A program made the position numbers and the translations under genes. 9,602 nt of DNA from Proteobacteria bacterium UBA2383 (GTDB taxonomy: Bacteria > Pseudomonadota > Gammaproteobacteria > Competibacterales > Competibacteraceae): the NCBI GenBank assembly GCA_002343485.1, contig DDST01000107.1, positions 1 to 9,602 on the forward strand. Direction: 5' to 3'. The notes beneath the pieces are model-generated. The model saw only the letters and a list, made by a program, of their open reading frames with translations, was not told the origin of the DNA and searched no databases. This document shows, one piece after another, positions 1 to 6,396 of this stretch. How positions within the stretch are numbered: the first letter of the stretch is position 1; the number at the start of each line of letters is the position of its first letter.

Positions 1-13
1 GATATATATAATA

Positions 14-22
14 TTTGTATAA
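14..22 (+). promoter_or_regulatory. Isolated operator half-site upstream of the MerR/B12 gene
   Basis: The 9-mer TTTGTATAA is an exact copy of the left arm of the inverted repeat at 56-76. The two copies start 42 bp apart (14 and 56), close to four helical turns, so both would face the same side of the DNA. This is seen directly. That it is an additional binding half-site for the multimeric regulator encoded at 129-1073 is inference. The surrounding DNA is very AT-rich, which raises the chance of coincidental matches. Confidence 0.35.
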
Positions 23-37
23 ATAATAAGCAGAAAA

Positions 38-65
38 TTGAATAGATAGTAGAATTTTGTATAAT
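38..65 (+). promoter_or_regulatory. Sigma70-like promoter for the MerR/B12 regulator gene
   Basis: A consensus -10 hexamer TATAAT lies at 60-65. It is preceded by TTGAAT at 38-43 (4 of 6 matches to TTGACA) with a 16-bp spacer. Transcription would begin near 72, giving a leader of about 57 nt before the ATG at 129. The -10 box lies inside the left arm of the perfect inverted repeat at 56-76, so a protein bound there would block polymerase. The region is AT-rich, so chance -10 matches are possible, but the spacing and direction fit the downstream gene. Confidence 0.55.
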
Positions 66-76
66 TTTTATACAAA
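56..76. promoter_or_regulatory. Perfect 9-bp inverted repeat, candidate MerR/B12 operator
   Basis: Arms TTTGTATAA (56-64) and TTATACAAA (68-76) are perfect reverse complements around a 3-bp spacer TTT. Symmetry continues at two of the next three outer positions (53/79 and 54/78 pair, 55/77 do not). The repeat covers the -10 box and the expected start point of the promoter at 38-65. The cores TGTATA and TATACA resemble the TGTA(C/T)A-type half-sites I recall for LitR/CarH-like light regulators, although the half-site order and spacing here are different. Negative autoregulation is the simplest reading; it is an inference. Confidence 0.5.
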
Positions 77-128
77 TTTACCTCTATTCTAGACTGAACC
101 CTGGCCATCCGAGAGGCCCATTCGTTTC

Positions 129-1073
129 ATGAACGTCAATGCCAGCCATCACAACCTACCCGATCAGGGGCTGGTTCCCATCCGCACAGTTTCCAGTCTG
201 ACCGGGGTGAATTCAGTCACCTTGCGTGCCTGGGAACGTCGCTACGACCTCATCAAACCGGTGCGAACACCCAAAGGTCATCGTCTTTACACCATGGCTG
301 ACGTGGAGACGATTCATCAAGTGGTTTCACTACTGAATAACGGTATGTCTATCGGTCAGGTACGACACGTACTGGATAACAGTAAAACTTGCCTTGATTC
401 GAGTCCTGCGATTCAGGAGAGAGGAAATATAGATTTCTGGCAAAGCCATCGCCATCGCTTGCTGCAAGCGGTCGTGGCCTTCGATGACAAGGTCTTAAAC
501 GACATCTACAGTGAAATGCTATCCCTGTATCCTGTTGATATCGTTACCCACCGATTGATCGTACCGCTGCTGCAGGAGCTAGGTGAACGCTGGGCACAGG
601 AACTTGGCAGCGTTATTGAGGAACATTTTTTCAGCATGTTCCTCCGCAACAAACTGGGTGCTCGTTTCCATCATCTCAGCCACAACTATCATCAAGGCCC
701 GAAGCTGCTAATGGCCTGTCTACCGGGCGAGCAACATGAAATCGGCTTGCTCCTCTTCGCCTTGGCCGCAATGGACCGGAATTACTCTCTGGTCATGCTG
801 GGACCGAACACACCACTAATAGAGTTGCCGCCTATCATCGAACGCACTGCCATCCAAGCCATTGTTCTATCAGGATCAGCGGAAACAGCTCCGGCCATTC
901 TTGAGGAAGAACTCTCCAATCTTTGCCAGACTGTCAAAATCCCTGTGTTCCTTGGCGGGCAGGTTATCAGCCGCTACTCTGTGATGATCAATGCTAACGG
1001 AGCGATTCCCCTGGATGCAGACTTCGGTCTTGCGCTGCGCCGGATTGACGCGACACTGATGAGCCACCGCTGA
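129..1073 (+). CDS. MerR-family regulator with cobalamin-binding domain (CarH/LitR-like)
   Basis: This 314-residue protein is a DNA-binding transcription factor likely to sense B12, perhaps light. Residues 16-65 form a MerR-type winged helix-turn-helix (TLRAWERRY, then the wing TPKGHRLYT). Residues about 105-185 fit the helical B12-binding bundle and contain the Wx9EH signature (W155, E165, H166). Residues 190-314 form the Rossmann-like B12 domain: the lower-ligand motif ExHxxG is E201/H203/G206, followed by SGS (248-250) and GG (276-277). In Thermus CarH the residue after the capping Trp is the His that ligates cobalt after illumination; here it is Ala156, so the light-driven bis-His adduct may not form. 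The ATG at 129 is 12 nt downstream of GAGAGG (111-116), a rather long spacing, but the HTH follows directly and no other start fits. CarH and LitR repress carotenoid or light-induced genes, often beside the regulator; no such target gene is visible here. Confidence 0.88.
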   Translation: MNVNASHHNLPDQGLVPIRTVSSLTGVNSVTLRAWERRYDLIKPVRTPKGHRLYTMADVETIHQVVSLLNNGMSIGQVRHVLDNSKTCLDSSPAIQERGNIDFWQSHRHRLLQAVVAFDDKVLNDIYSEMLSLYPVDIVTHRLIVPLLQELGERWAQELGSVIEEHFFSMFLRNKLGARFHHLSHNYHQGPKLLMACLPGEQHEIGLLLFALAAMDRNYSLVMLGPNTPLIELPPIIERTAIQAIVLSGSAETAPAILEEELSNLCQTVKIPVFLGGQVISRYSVMINANGAIPLDADFGLALRRIDATLMSHR

Positions 1074-1908
1074 TACTGGTCCGCCACTGATCCTGGGGTT
1101 CCAGAATGGTATCCTCTTCAGTACCGCCCTGAAACACGTCGTTCCAGGCCACATACAGAAGAACACCCAGATAAACCGGCAGTGGCAGCGCTAGCACTTG
1201 GGCAGGGATGGCAAACAGATCGAAAAAGGGCAGCGTTACCAATGCAAGGCCGCTCAAACCCAATGCGGGAAACAGCCAGGGATTAAGCTGCATGGCCAGG
1301 ATACTACGTCGCCAGCACACTGCGAGCGGCAGTTCGCGGAACAGTTGCAGAGGAATGACAAAACCAGCCAGCAACACTTGCAAAACCAGCAGCACACTCC
1401 CTAAGACACTGAGCTGTGTCCCTAACAAGGTGCTAGCGACCCCGAAGGTTACCGTGAGCGGAACAGGCGCCGGATCACCAGCGGCAGCTAGATCAACAGG
1501 CAAGAGTTGATCCTGCGCCCAATAGACCACCAGATAGCCTTGCAATAACGACATAAACAAGAACAGACTGGTTCGGGTCAACGCTTTGCAAGCTGTCCAG
1601 TTGAATAGTTGTTTTGGCGCTGGCATCTGCTTGCGGTTAGCCGCACGGGCGATGCCACAAGCCAGCGTTACCGTCAGACTAAGCGGCAACCCATAGCAAA
1701 ACAACGTAGCGATTAATGTAACCCAACCCCCTAGCGGTGGTAACCACCATTCCCAAACCGGCAGTGCTAGCAACAACGCACTGCCTGATGGGGCGAGCAG
1801 CGCAATGGCTACAAACAACCCCGGCCGCCGCCACATCAACTGCAAGGCTTGGATCAACCAATCCCGGCCATCGCCTGGGACCAGCGCCCGAGGCCCAAAA
1901 CCATGCAT
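994..1908 (-). CDS. Polytopic inner-membrane protein of unknown function (BPSS1780-like)
   Basis: This 304-residue protein has about six hydrophobic membrane segments: roughly 30-52, 61-87, 113-131, 152-190 (probably two), 211-228 and 231-255. The N-terminus (VPGDGRDWLIQALQLMWRRPG, an amphipathic helix and then the first membrane span) resembles the family I remember as BPSS1780-like membrane proteins, whose function is unknown. I see no catalytic motif. The ATG at 1908 follows a GGGGG run at 1913-1917, a short-spaced ribosome site. After the last membrane span the protein continues as a 45-residue hydrophilic tail. The final 26 or so residues of that tail are encoded antisense to the 3' end of the MerR gene (80-bp convergent overlap), so this tail is probably a late addition. 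The gene lies downstream of the chemotaxis cluster on the same strand, but a 147-nt AT-rich gap separates them. Confidence 0.7.
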   Translation of the reverse strand: MHGFGPRALVPGDGRDWLIQALQLMWRRPGLFVAIALLAPSGSALLLALPVWEWWLPPLGGWVTLIATLFCYGLPLSLTVTLACGIARAANRKQMPAPKQLFNWTACKALTRTSLFLFMSLLQGYLVVYWAQDQLLPVDLAAAGDPAPVPLTVTFGVASTLLGTQLSVLGSVLLVLQVLLAGFVIPLQLFRELPLAVCWRRSILAMQLNPWLFPALGLSGLALVTLPFFDLFAIPAQVLALPLPVYLGVLLYVAWNDVFQGGTEEDTILEPQDQWRTSISGGSSVSRQSGAAQDRSLHPGESLR

Positions 1909-1946
1909 AGATCCCCCGTCCTATTGGCAAATCGGCGGCTGATTTT

Positions 1947-1977
1947 AAAAAAAACCATATAGCGCATATAAGCCTGG
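1947..1977 (-). terminator. Possible weak intrinsic terminator of the chemotaxis operon
   Basis: On the minus strand, CCA (1977-1975) can pair with TGG (1957-1955) and an inner TATA with TATA around the loop TGCGC, leaving a 4-nt bulge. A run of eight T residues follows directly (1954-1947). The run of T after a hairpin, about 80-110 nt past the last chemotaxis stop codon, fits a rho-independent terminator, but the stem is mostly A-U and interrupted. The T-run also lies in the leader of the next gene, which could therefore be partly read through. Confidence 0.25.
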
Positions 1978-2027
1978 TCAGCAATTATAAAATCTTCAGT
2001 CAATTAACCTAAAGAGGTTTCTACTCG

Positions 2028-2055
2028 TTATATTTTCTATTACTTATATTTTCTA
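2028..2055. repeat. Two direct copies of TTATATTTTCTA
   Basis: The 12-mer TTATATTTTCTA occurs exactly at 2028-2039 and again at 2044-2055, a 16-bp period. It lies immediately after the stop codon of the last chemotaxis gene (stop at 2061-2059 on the minus strand). Its role is unknown; it may be a local duplication or a site for an AT-binding protein. Confidence 0.45.
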
Positions 2056-2058
2056 CAC

Positions 2059-3141
2059 TCAGAACAATTCTACGTCTCCCTCATCCATAGATTGCTGCAA
2101 AACTGGCTTGTTTTTCTGGAAAACAGCAGATTGCCGGATCTTATATAGATGGTCGTTAAGCTTGAGCAGTGCTGCTCGACTATCGCCGCCGTTTTGCATG
2201 ACTTTGGTAAAATTTTCCAGATGATTGCGTAGCTCCACCAGCATATTATCTTGTTCGCTTAGCTCGCGTCCGGCATGAGTCAACAATTGGCCCACAATAT
2301 CCTCGAATTGCAAAGATTGCACCGCCAGCCCCACGCTGTGATCAATACTCCGGGTAATCTCGGAAACCTGGCTAAGATTATTAGAAATATGCTCATTCAT
2401 GACCGCTAATTTGGCAAATAGCATGTCAGAGTCATCCTGAGCTTCTTTGAGTGAATTCATATCCCGCATTGCCATTTCATTGACAACTTCGCGGGTCTCA
2501 TGGACGATTTTCTTGGATTTTTCTACTTGAACACGTATTTGTTCATTCAATTTCGCCGAACTTTGCGACAGATTACGCATTTCGGTGGCCACTACTTGAA
2601 AGCCTCGGCCTGCCTCACCGGAGCGGGCCGCTTCAATAAAAGCGTTAAGAGATAGTAAATTGGTTTGCTTCGTGATCATTTCGACGTTGCTCAGTAACGA
2701 AAACGTCTGATTCACCACATCAGTCATCGCCTCCATTTTGGTGATTACCCCATTACTCTGGGCGCTCACCTGAGCGAGCATGTCCATAAAACCCTGCAAA
2801 ATAGCCGACATGCTATCCGCAATCTCCCGAACACTGACCCGGTCATCATGAGACCCTGCTCCATCAGAGGACACTTCCTGGATCAGCGAAGCAACAACTT
2901 GTTGCTGGGCATGAGTTTGCGTATTTAGACTATTAAAACTATTACCCAGTTTAACAACGGCATCGCTAATAAGGGTCTTACCTCGATGAATATCATCATG
3001 CACCTTACCATCTTTCAGCCCCAGGATTTCCTGGAGAGACAGCAGGATATCGGTCACTACCTGGAGCAAGGACTCATCTGTGGTTACAGGCATTCCATTC
3101 ACCGGATATTTTCCTTCATCAATCGCATCGTCTGGTTGCAC
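2059..3141 (-). CDS. Soluble MCP-signalling-domain protein with CheZ-like DxxxQ segment
   Basis: This 360-residue protein has no signal peptide, membrane span or recognisable ligand domain, so it should be cytoplasmic. Residues about 100-245 form a long helical hairpin whose tip, QTNLLSLNAFIEAARSGEAG (159-178), is the CheA/CheW-contacting sequence of methyl-accepting chemotaxis proteins. Residues 278-287 (LQFEDIVGQL) resemble the CheZ active-site helix of E. coli, in which D143 and Q147 act in the D-L-T-G-Q motif; here these would be D281 and Q285. The C-terminus is acidic and ends DEGDVELF, comparable in character to the CheY-binding tail of CheZ. The start is GTG, 9 nt after AGGGA and 19 nt downstream of the cheB stop. 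It is the last gene of the cluster, and no separate cheZ, cheC or cheX is present. The MCP part is certain; phosphatase activity is inference. It may instead be a plain soluble receptor-like adaptor. Confidence 0.85.
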   Translation of the reverse strand: MQPDDAIDEGKYPVNGMPVTTDESLLQVVTDILLSLQEILGLKDGKVHDDIHRGKTLISDAVVKLGNSFNSLNTQTHAQQQVVASLIQEVSSDGAGSHDDRVSVREIADSMSAILQGFMDMLAQVSAQSNGVITKMEAMTDVVNQTFSLLSNVEMITKQTNLLSLNAFIEAARSGEAGRGFQVVATEMRNLSQSSAKLNEQIRVQVEKSKKIVHETREVVNEMAMRDMNSLKEAQDDSDMLFAKLAVMNEHISNNLSQVSEITRSIDHSVGLAVQSLQFEDIVGQLLTHAGRELSEQDNMLVELRNHLENFTKVMQNGGDSRAALLKLNDHLYKIRQSAVFQKNKPVLQQSMDEGDVELF

Positions 3142-3160
3142 TATTTACTGTCCCTATTTA

Positions 3161-4270
3161 CTAGGCATGTTCCTCCACCAATCGCATAATCTGAGCAGGG
3201 ATCGCTTCCAGAGGCAGGATCTTATCAACCCCACCCAATTTCACGGCCTGGCCAGGCATTCCCCAGACCACGCTGGTTTGCTCATCCTGTGCGATGGTGG
3301 GAGCCCCTGCTTCACGCATTTCCTTCAATCCCTGCGCCCCATCATCTCCCATGCCGGTCAAGATCACTCCCACCGCATTCAGACCGGCATGGGCGGCCAC
3401 TGACCGGAACAATACATCTACGCTCGGCCGGTGGCGGTTAACTGGCGGGCCATCGTTCAAGCGACAGACATAACGGGCACCGTCGCGGACGAGCATCAGA
3501 TGCTGATCGCCAGGAGCGATATAAGCGTGCCCTGGTACGACCTGCTGGCCATCCCGTGCCTCACAAACCGACAACGGGGAAACGGAGTCCATGCGCCGGG
3601 CAAATGGCCCGCTGAAGGCTTCTGGAATATGTTGGGTAATCACAACGCCCGGGCACTGCTGGGGCAAGCGAATCAGTACTTCTTTGATCGCCTCGGTGCC
3701 CCCAGTAGACGCGCCAATCGCGATGATACTATCGGTCGTTTTGAAAGGCCGCCGCCGGCCTTCTCTTTGCAAAATCACATCAGCGGAGTATTTTTCAGGT
3801 GCCGCTATTGCCTGCTGGACCGGCGTGACTGGCGTTGGCGGCGCTGCGCGCCGTTCCTGCACCTTAGCCCTTGCTGCCATTCGCACTTTCTCACGAATCT
3901 CCAATGCATAGTCATCCAGCGCATGGGCGACATCCACCTTAGGTTTCGTGACGAAATCAACCGCACCTAGTTCCAACGCTTGCAGAGTGATTGATGCGCC
4001 TTTCTCAGTCAATGATGACACCATGACCACCGGCATGGGTCGCAGCCGCATCAAATTACTCAGAAATGTCAAGCCGTCCATGCGCGGCATTTCCACGTCC
4101 AGGGTCAGCACATCCGGATTCAATTTCTTGATCTTCTCGCGGGCCGCATAGGGATCAGCGGCTGAACCCACCACATGAATGCCAGGATCGCGGCTAAGAA
4201 TTTCCGTGAGGATCTGGCGCACCAGCGCCGAATCGTCAATGATTAAAACCTTAATCTTATCGCCCAGCAT
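3161..4270 (-). CDS. cheB: CheB: receptor methylesterase/deamidase response regulator
   Basis: CheB removes methyl groups from glutamate residues of chemoreceptors (and deamidates glutamines) when phosphorylated by CheA, resetting the sensory array. With the start used here it has 369 residues. The receiver domain covers about 5-125, with acidic pocket D12/D13, phospho-acceptor D58 (LTLDVEMPRMDG) and K109. A linker (about 130-178) leads to the CheB catalytic domain, with triad S188 (GASTGG), H214 (TQHIP) and D310 (GMGDDG). The 26 and 96 residue spacings match E. coli S164/H190/D286. The frame stays open upstream to 4462, but that 64-residue extension overlaps cheD and is unlike any CheB. ATG 4270 lies 9 nt after GGAG (4283-4280) and 4 nt after the cheD stop, arguing for translational coupling. 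Confidence 0.96.
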   Translation of the reverse strand: MLGDKIKVLIIDDSALVRQILTEILSRDPGIHVVGSAADPYAAREKIKKLNPDVLTLDVEMPRMDGLTFLSNLMRLRPMPVVMVSSLTEKGASITLQALELGAVDFVTKPKVDVAHALDDYALEIREKVRMAARAKVQERRAAPPTPVTPVQQAIAAPEKYSADVILQREGRRRPFKTTDSIIAIGASTGGTEAIKEVLIRLPQQCPGVVITQHIPEAFSGPFARRMDSVSPLSVCEARDGQQVVPGHAYIAPGDQHLMLVRDGARYVCRLNDGPPVNRHRPSVDVLFRSVAAHAGLNAVGVILTGMGDDGAQGLKEMREAGAPTIAQDEQTSVVWGMPGQAVKLGGVDKILPLEAIPAQIMRLVEEHA

Positions 4271-4274
4271 GATT

Positions 4275-4937
4275 TCAATCTCCGAACAGTTCGACCTCAC
4301 CGCCCTGGGTCGCTTCCCGGCGCAGATTGGTGAGATAGGCGCTTTCCTGCTGAACAATGGTTTCGTTACGGACGTTGCGCAGTTTTTTAAGCAGTACCTT
4401 GCCGGTCGCCGGAAAATAGGCCATGCGCCGTGGAAAGTCGCCACCGACATCCTCAGCGACAACCTTCAGCCCCTCCGTACGTAAGTAGGTGCGGATAAAG
4501 TTGATGTTTCCAAAGCCAATATCGGCTATACCTCCTATGATCCGTCCACCACCGAAGATCTTGACCTCTAATCTTTCACGTCGGCCGCCATACTTAAGAA
4601 TACTATTAATCAAGAGTTCCATGGCATAGCCACCATAAGCCGCATCGGCGCTCAGGCCATGCACTGCGCCGTTGCCGTTTCTCTCGGCTTTTCCAGCAGG
4701 TAGCATAAAGTGGTTCATGCCGCCAATCCCGGTTACTGTGTCACGGATGCACGCAGATACGCAGGAGCCAAGAACCGTAGTAATCATTTCATGACAATGC
4801 GTGACGTAACACTCTCCGGCCAGAATCCGAATAACATCGACGTTTTCAATGGGGTCCCAGTAACTCTTCATATGCTGGAATTCCGGCAGGCGCAGATGTT
4901 TCATTGGACGGGAAAGATTCTTCAAAACCGCGGCCAT
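4275..4937 (-). CDS. cheD: CheD: chemoreceptor glutamine deamidase
   Basis: CheD hydrolyses specific glutamine side chains of chemoreceptors to glutamate, making them methylatable by CheR. The 220-residue protein carries the family triad: T53 and C59 in ITTVLGSCVSACIRD and H76 in GMNHFMLP. The offsets match T21/C27/H44 of Thermotoga CheD exactly. The conserved IFGGG (127-131) and IGFGNI (140-145) segments follow. Residues 175-220 extend beyond the core and end GGEVELFGD, nearly the same tail as that of the MCP-like protein encoded at 2059-3141 (GDVELF). The ATG at 4937 has only a weak GA-rich ribosome site; internal ATGs (residues 12 and 23) have no better one, so the first was kept. It lies 19 nt after the cheR stop and 4 nt before cheB. 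Confidence 0.95.
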   Translation of the reverse strand: MAAVLKNLSRPMKHLRLPEFQHMKSYWDPIENVDVIRILAGECYVTHCHEMITTVLGSCVSACIRDTVTGIGGMNHFMLPAGKAERNGNGAVHGLSADAAYGGYAMELLINSILKYGGRRERLEVKIFGGGRIIGGIADIGFGNINFIRTYLRTEGLKVVAEDVGGDFPRRMAYFPATGKVLLKKLRNVRNETIVQQESAYLTNLRREATQGGEVELFGD

Positions 4938-4956
4938 GTTTTCTGATCTCTTACGC

Positions 4957-5793
4957 TTATAAGCAGCGTTGGTAAATGGTTTTGCCTAAAGGTGCGAAAC
5001 GCTCGGTAACCTTGAATAGCGACTCGGAATGACCAACAAATAAGTGGCCCCGTTCAGCTAGAATATCGGCATAGCGCTCGAAAAGAATCTGCTGAGTCGG
5101 TTTGTCGAAATAGATCACCACGTTGCGGCAGAAAATCAGATCGAAAGGACCGCGCATTGGCCAGTCACCCATTAGATTCAACTGCCGAAAGGTAATCAGA
5201 TCGCGCAGCGCAGGCGCTACCCGTACCCAGCCAGCCTGGGCATTTCGCCCTTTCTGAAACCAGCGCCGCAAACGCGGCTCACTCAGGTCCTTAACACGGT
5301 TCCATTCATAAACACCACGTTCCGCGGTCGCCAGCACGTTGGAATCGAGGTCAGTCGCCAGAATCTTCACATCCCAACCGGTAGCAGGCAGCACCTCCCG
5401 CAGCACAATAGCAATGGAATAAGGTTCTTCTCCGGTCGAACAACCGGCGGACCAGATGCGAATGCGCCGATTGCTTAGACCACGCGATCGAATCAACGCC
5501 GGCAACAATTCTTTAGCAAGAAATTCGAAATGATGTGACTCTCGGAAAAACGAGGTCAAATTTGTGGTCAGGGCGTTGACGAATTCATTCAACTCTGTTT
5601 CATCGCCACCGGTTTCTAAAAAATCGCAATAGTCCTCAAAGCGCCGAAAACCCCGCTGACGTAACCGCCGCGACAACCGGCTGTACACCAGCTCGCGCTT
5701 GCCATCCGCCAGCGAGATACCTGCAACCTGGTTGATGATTCGCCGAACGCGCTGAAAGTCCTGGTCAGAAAACTCAAATTCAGCGCCTGCCAT
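4957..5793 (-). CDS. cheR: CheR: SAM-dependent chemoreceptor methyltransferase
   Basis: CheR transfers methyl groups from S-adenosylmethionine to receptor glutamates during adaptation. The 278-residue protein has the usual CheR length and architecture. An N-terminal helical domain (about 6-75) precedes LTTNLTSFFRE (75-85), which carries conserved Thr and Arg residues. The SAM pocket follows: IWSAGCSTGEEPYS (113-126), ATDLD (146-150) and FRQLNL (202-207), then the IFCRNVVIYF block (220-229). A region at about 170-200 corresponds to the beta-subdomain insertion that in E. coli CheR binds the receptor tail pentapeptide; the EWEEF tail of the receptor at the right edge would be its likely partner. 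The start at 5793 has AGG about 10 nt upstream. The gene lies 28 nt downstream of cheW and 19 nt upstream of cheD. Confidence 0.96.
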   Translation of the reverse strand: MAGAEFEFSDQDFQRVRRIINQVAGISLADGKRELVYSRLSRRLRQRGFRRFEDYCDFLETGGDETELNEFVNALTTNLTSFFRESHHFEFLAKELLPALIRSRGLSNRRIRIWSAGCSTGEEPYSIAIVLREVLPATGWDVKILATDLDSNVLATAERGVYEWNRVKDLSEPRLRRWFQKGRNAQAGWVRVAPALRDLITFRQLNLMGDWPMRGPFDLIFCRNVVIYFDKPTQQILFERYADILAERGHLFVGHSESLFKVTERFAPLGKTIYQRCL

Positions 5794-5821
5794 GATAGCT
5801 TACCTGCAACCTGACCGATGA

Positions 5822-6385
5822 TTAGGATGCATGAGCAATCGCCCGGGCATTACTGCTCCGAATCGTTTCCAGGGAGAACATTTCCTCAACGCTTAATAAC
5901 CGGTCGACATCCAGCAGCATAACCATGCCAGAATCCAGCGCCACCAATCCATTGATGAATTCGGTGCTGACACTAGAGCCAAAATTAGGCGCTTCCTTGA
6001 TATCAGAGGCATTATTGATGTTTAACACATCTGAGACCCCATCCACCACCATACCGATAACCCGGTCACCTTGTTCAGCATGCACGGTCACTACAATTAC
6101 TACCGTTGTCTTGGTGTACTCGACTGACTCCAAGCCAAACCGCAGACGTAGATCAACCACCGGGACAATGGCTCCGCGCAGATTCATCACCCCACGGATG
6201 AAGACCGGCGCATTGGGTACCTTGGTAACTGGCATCCAGCCGCGAATTTCCTGAACCTTTAAAATATCCACCCCGTAGGATTCGCCCGCCAGATTGAAAG
6301 TTAAATATTGCAAGTTCTCCGCAACGGCTTCGCGTTGGGGGCTGCGCTTCCCCACAGGGGCTAAATCGGTCGTTCTCGTTTCCAT
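5822..6385 (-). CDS. cheW: CheW: receptor-kinase coupling protein
   Basis: CheW is the SH3-like scaffold that joins chemoreceptor tips to CheA in the array. With this start it has 187 residues. The CheW domain begins at about 25 (YLTFNLAGESYGVDILKVQEI). The conserved surface NLRGAIVPVVDLR (68-80) and the second half FINGLVAL (143-150) follow. A 20-25 residue hydrophilic N-terminal tail and a short C-terminal helix lie outside the domain. The frame also offers an ATG at 6397 that overlaps the cheA stop by one base (TAATG), but it has no ribosome site. ATG 6385 sits 6 nt after GAGG (6395-6392), so it was chosen; the alternative adds only four residues. Translation is probably coupled to cheA. 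Confidence 0.94.
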   Translation of the reverse strand: METRTTDLAPVGKRSPQREAVAENLQYLTFNLAGESYGVDILKVQEIRGWMPVTKVPNAPVFIRGVMNLRGAIVPVVDLRLRFGLESVEYTKTTVVIVVTVHAEQGDRVIGMVVDGVSDVLNINNASDIKEAPNFGSSVSTEFINGLVALDSGMVMLLDVDRLLSVEEMFSLETIRSSNARAIAHAS

Positions 6386-6396
6386 GATTCGCCTCA

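Larger units (their letters stand above)
1909..2058. other. AT-rich intergenic gap between the membrane-protein gene and the last chemotaxis gene
   Basis: This 150-bp gap has no coding potential. On the minus strand it holds a consensus TATAAT at 1989-1984 without a convincing -35 box at the right distance. It also holds a weak pair TTGCTG (1984-1979) and TATATG (1961-1956) with a 17-bp spacer, either of which could drive the membrane-protein gene. It also contains a possible weak terminator (1947-1977) and a 12-bp direct repeat (2028-2055), listed separately. A promoter here is plausible but not demonstrable by eye. Confidence 0.4.

Noticed and set aside
1..10. Alternating TA run as a special structure or origin
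   Set aside because: It is only ten bases, is cut by the window edge and lies in an AT-rich promoter region; nothing else supports an origin.
1198..1510. Two overlapping plus-strand open frames of 68 and 100 codons
   Set aside because: They are antisense to the membrane-protein gene, overlap each other, and encode Gln/Ser/Thr-rich sequence typical of antisense frames of hydrophobic genes.
1679..1984. Minus-strand open frame of 101 codons overlapping the start of the membrane-protein gene
   Set aside because: It runs in a different frame through the same DNA, ends abruptly, and has no family features; the 994-1908 frame has the coherent membrane topology.
2006..2019. Small hairpin AACCT-AAAG-AGGTT as terminator
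   Set aside because: The stem is only 5 bp and no T-run follows on either strand.
3431..3970. Plus-strand open frame of 179 codons antisense to cheB
   Set aside because: It lies wholly inside cheB, whose catalytic and receiver motifs are intact on the other strand. The translated product is Arg/Cys-rich without domain features, so it is a shadow.
4271..4462. 64-residue N-terminal extension of CheB
   Set aside because: It overlaps cheD in another frame, has no resemblance to a receiver domain and lacks a ribosome site. The ATG at 4270 has GGAG at 9 nt and gives a normal CheB.
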